From positions 1-5,840 of the forward strand of contig JAGWVO010000245.1 in the NCBI GenBank assembly GCA_018970845.1: a DNA stretch of 5,840 nucleotides. The letters run 5' to 3'. Both the position numbers and the translations under genes were made by a program. Source of the stretch: Planctomycetota bacterium (lineage in GTDB: Bacteria > Planctomycetota > Planctomycetia > Gemmatales > Gemmataceae). Under the pieces are notes generated by a model. That model saw nothing but the letters and a program-made list of their open reading frames with translations, was not told the origin of the DNA and did no database searches. This document shows positions 4,400-5,840 of the stretch, in pieces; the first letter of the stretch is position 1, and each line of letters opens with the position of its first letter.

Positions 4400-5840
4400 A
4401 TGAGCCGATGGATTCGTGTCTTTCTTGCACTTTTGGCCACCGCCCATTTGGGTGTGGCCTTTGCGCAGGAAAAAGAGGCCGCCAACACGGCGGAGTTGAA
4501 GAAGTCGATCACTGCGCTTGAGGCCAAGCTGGCGGAGATCCAGAAAACGGTTTCAGCGCCGAAGGATACCGGTGATCTCAAGAAGCTTGAAAGCCAGATC
4601 AAGGAAGCATCGGCCAAGGCCAGCGAGAAAATCACCTCTTACGAACTCAAGATTGCCGAGGTGGCCAAGACCGCCAGCGAAGCCGCAAAGGCCGCCGGTG
4701 ATGCCGGCAAGGCTGCCGGTGAAGCTGGAAAGGCCGCTGGTGACGCTGGCAAGGCCGCGTTGGCCGCGAAAGCCGTCACCGACGAGTTGGCCAAGTCAGC
4801 CAAGTCGGGTTCCGACATCCCGGCCAAGGTGGAAGCCCTCAAGAAGGATTTTGAAAAGGCTACCGCCGACGCCGCCAAGACCGCCGGAGACATTGACGGC
4901 AAGGCCGGAAACGCGTTGAAGGCGGGTGACACCGCGTGGATGCTGGTTTCCTCGGCGTTTGTCATGCTCATGGTTCCCGGGCTTGCCCTTTTCTACGGTG
5001 GCATGGTCCGCAAGAAGAATGTGCTGGCGACCATGATGCAAAGCATGGTGGCCCTGTCCGTGGTCGGCCTTTACTGGGTGGCCATCGGTTACAGCCTGGC
5101 CTTCGGGCCTTCGGTGGGTGATTACGGCATCATCGGCTGGTCTCCCAAGCTGGTGTTCCTCAACGGCATCAAGACCGACGACTACCTGCCGGCTTACAAT
5201 GTGACCGTATATGCGCATGTGATGTTCCAAGGCATGTTCGCCATCATCACGCCCGCGCTGATCTCGGGAGCGCTCGCCGAGCGAATCCGGTTTGGTCCTT
5301 ATCTGCTGTTCATCCTCCTCTGGGTGACATTCGTCTATTGCCCCTTGGCACACATGGTTTGGGCGTTTGACTGGTTCTACGACACACCGGTCGACCTCAC
5401 CAAGGGCCTCGGCGGATCCGCCGTGGGCATGCTTGGCAAGATGGGCGCGCTCGACTTTGCCGGCGGAACGGTCGTGCACATCGCCGCGGGCGCCGCTGCA
5501 TTGGCCTCGATCCTCGTCCTCCGCAAGAGGATTGGTTATCCCGAGCAGCCGATTCATCCCAACAGCCTCGTGCTCACCCTCACAGGTGCTGGCATCCTGT
5601 GGTTTGGATGGTTCGGCTTCAACGGTGGCAGCGCCGTCATGAGCAACGCCCTGGCGACATCGGCCTTCGCGGCCACCCAGGTTGCCGCCGCCGCGGCGGG
5701 GTTGAGCTGGGTTCTCGTCGAATGGCTGCTTCGCGGCAAGCCGACGGCCCTTGGCCTTGCCTCCGGAATCGTCGCCGGGCTCGTCGCCGTGACCCCGGCC
5801 TCGGGTTATGTGACCATCTCGGGTGGCGTCGCGATCGGCC
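4400..5840 (+). CDS. amt: Ammonium transporter (Amt/MEP/Rh) with periplasmic coiled-coil extension; 3' end outside window
   Basis: Inner-membrane channel that takes up ammonium; 480 codons are present and the frame is open at the right edge. Residues 1-22 are a signal peptide (RVFLALLATAHLGVAFA, likely cut before QEKEA). Residues 24-175 are Ala/Lys/Glu-rich and probably helical. A short heptad pattern runs through I37, L40, L44, I47, and three KAAG(D/E)AG repeats occupy 97-117. The Amt core starts near 178. By alignment from memory to E. coli AmtB: FYGG (198-201), FQGMF with F280 (F107, Phe gate), GALAERIRF (290-298), W321 (W148), LDFAGGTVVH with D352 (D160) and H360 (H168, first of the twin histidines), and GWFGFNGGS with F407 (F215) and S411 (S219). 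The loop between W321 and D352 is about 18 residues longer than in AmtB. The last helices and second histidine are outside. A GlnK/PII gene often adjoins amt and may lie downstream. Family certain; role of the extension unknown. Confidence 0.96.
   Translation, partial: MSRWIRVFLALLATAHLGVAFAQEKEAANTAELKKSITALEAKLAEIQKTVSAPKDTGDLKKLESQIKEASAKASEKITSYELKIAEVAKTASEAAKAAGDAGKAAGEAGKAAGDAGKAALAAKAVTDELAKSAKSGSDIPAKVEALKKDFEKATADAAKTAGDIDGKAGNALKAGDTAWMLVSSAFVMLMVPGLALFYGGMVRKKNVLATMMQSMVALSVVGLYWVAIGYSLAFGPSVGDYGIIGWSPKLVFLNGIKTDDYLPAYNVTVYAHVMFQGMFAIITPALISGALAERIRFGPYLLFILLWVTFVYCPLAHMVWAFDWFYDTPVDLTKGLGGSAVGMLGKMGALDFAGGTVVHIAAGAAALASILVLRKRIGYPEQPIHPNSLVLTLTGAGILWFGWFGFNGGSAVMSNALATSAFAATQVAAAAAGLSWVLVEWLLRGKPTALGLASGIVAGLVAVTPASGYVTISGGVAIG
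4688..4750 (+). repeat. Three tandem 21-bp repeats in the amt extension
   Basis: Three consecutive 21-nt units encode KAAGDAG, KAAGEAG and KAAGDAG, followed by the partial unit KAA. The units differ mainly at third codon positions and one Asp/Glu change. This suggests old duplications kept under protein-level selection rather than a recent slippage event. They lie in the periplasmic extension ahead of the first Amt helix. Confidence 0.85.

Noticed and set aside
4179..4403. 74-codon plus-strand ORF in the intergenic region
   Set aside because: It overlaps the sigma54 promoter and the amt ribosome site, has no family resemblance, and its Cys-containing composition shows no metal-binding pattern.
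4183..4635. 150-codon minus-strand ORF spanning the divergent region and the amt 5' end
   Set aside because: It crosses the sigma54 promoter and the amt start and has no ribosome site. Its hydrophobic N-terminus is merely the antisense of the Ala/Lys-rich repeat.
4796..5557. 253-codon minus-strand ORF opposite amt
   Set aside because: It lies wholly antisense to strongly conserved Amt codons, is rich in His, Asp, Gly and Arg, has no family motif, and is explained by GC codon bias in the opposite frame.

Overview
The window looks like chromosomal DNA from a GC-rich bacterium, most likely a planctomycete. The best clue is the N-terminus of the large extracellular protein: a short basic leader, then LEALEAR and WNPS. 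This is the 'LExLExR..PS' signature common at the start of exported planctomycete proteins. A small Hanks-type kinase and a pre-peptidase (PPC)-rich secreted protease fit that assignment. It rests on motifs only, and no database comparison was possible.

Layout. Three genes lie on the minus strand. In transcription order they are a ribbon-helix-helix-like DNA-binding protein (4110 to 3472), a minimal Ser/Thr kinase (3436 to 2591) and a secreted clostripain-family (C11) cysteine peptidase (2515 to 182). The first two are 35 nt apart and probably co-transcribed. The peptidase has its own plausible sigma70-type promoter in the 75-nt gap before it, and that promoter suggests the real start codon is 33 nt inside the longest ORF. 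About 180 nt at the left edge are non-coding and contain two hairpins.

On the plus strand, a large ORF begins at 4400 and runs off the right edge. It encodes an Amt/MEP/Rh ammonium transporter. Its signal peptide is followed by an unusual periplasmic extension of about 150 residues, rich in Ala and Lys, that includes a 21-bp triplicated repeat. Only the first 480 codons are present, so the last transmembrane helices and the second pore histidine lie outside.

The 289-nt divergent intergenic region (4111-4399) is the regulatory centre. Facing amt is a near-perfect sigma54 -24/-12 promoter (TGGCAC-N5-TTGC), as expected for nitrogen-limited expression of an ammonium transporter. Facing the other way is a sigma70-like promoter for the RHH gene, with a 12-bp perfect palindrome at its predicted start site, a natural candidate for an autoregulatory operator. 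A bulged dyad and a 9-bp direct repeat lie upstream of the sigma54 site.

How the genes might work together: the transporter is a self-contained nitrogen-scavenging unit. The RHH regulator, kinase and secreted protease may form a small regulatory or signalling cassette, but only their order and spacing support this. No mobile element, CRISPR array, tRNA or rRNA was seen.
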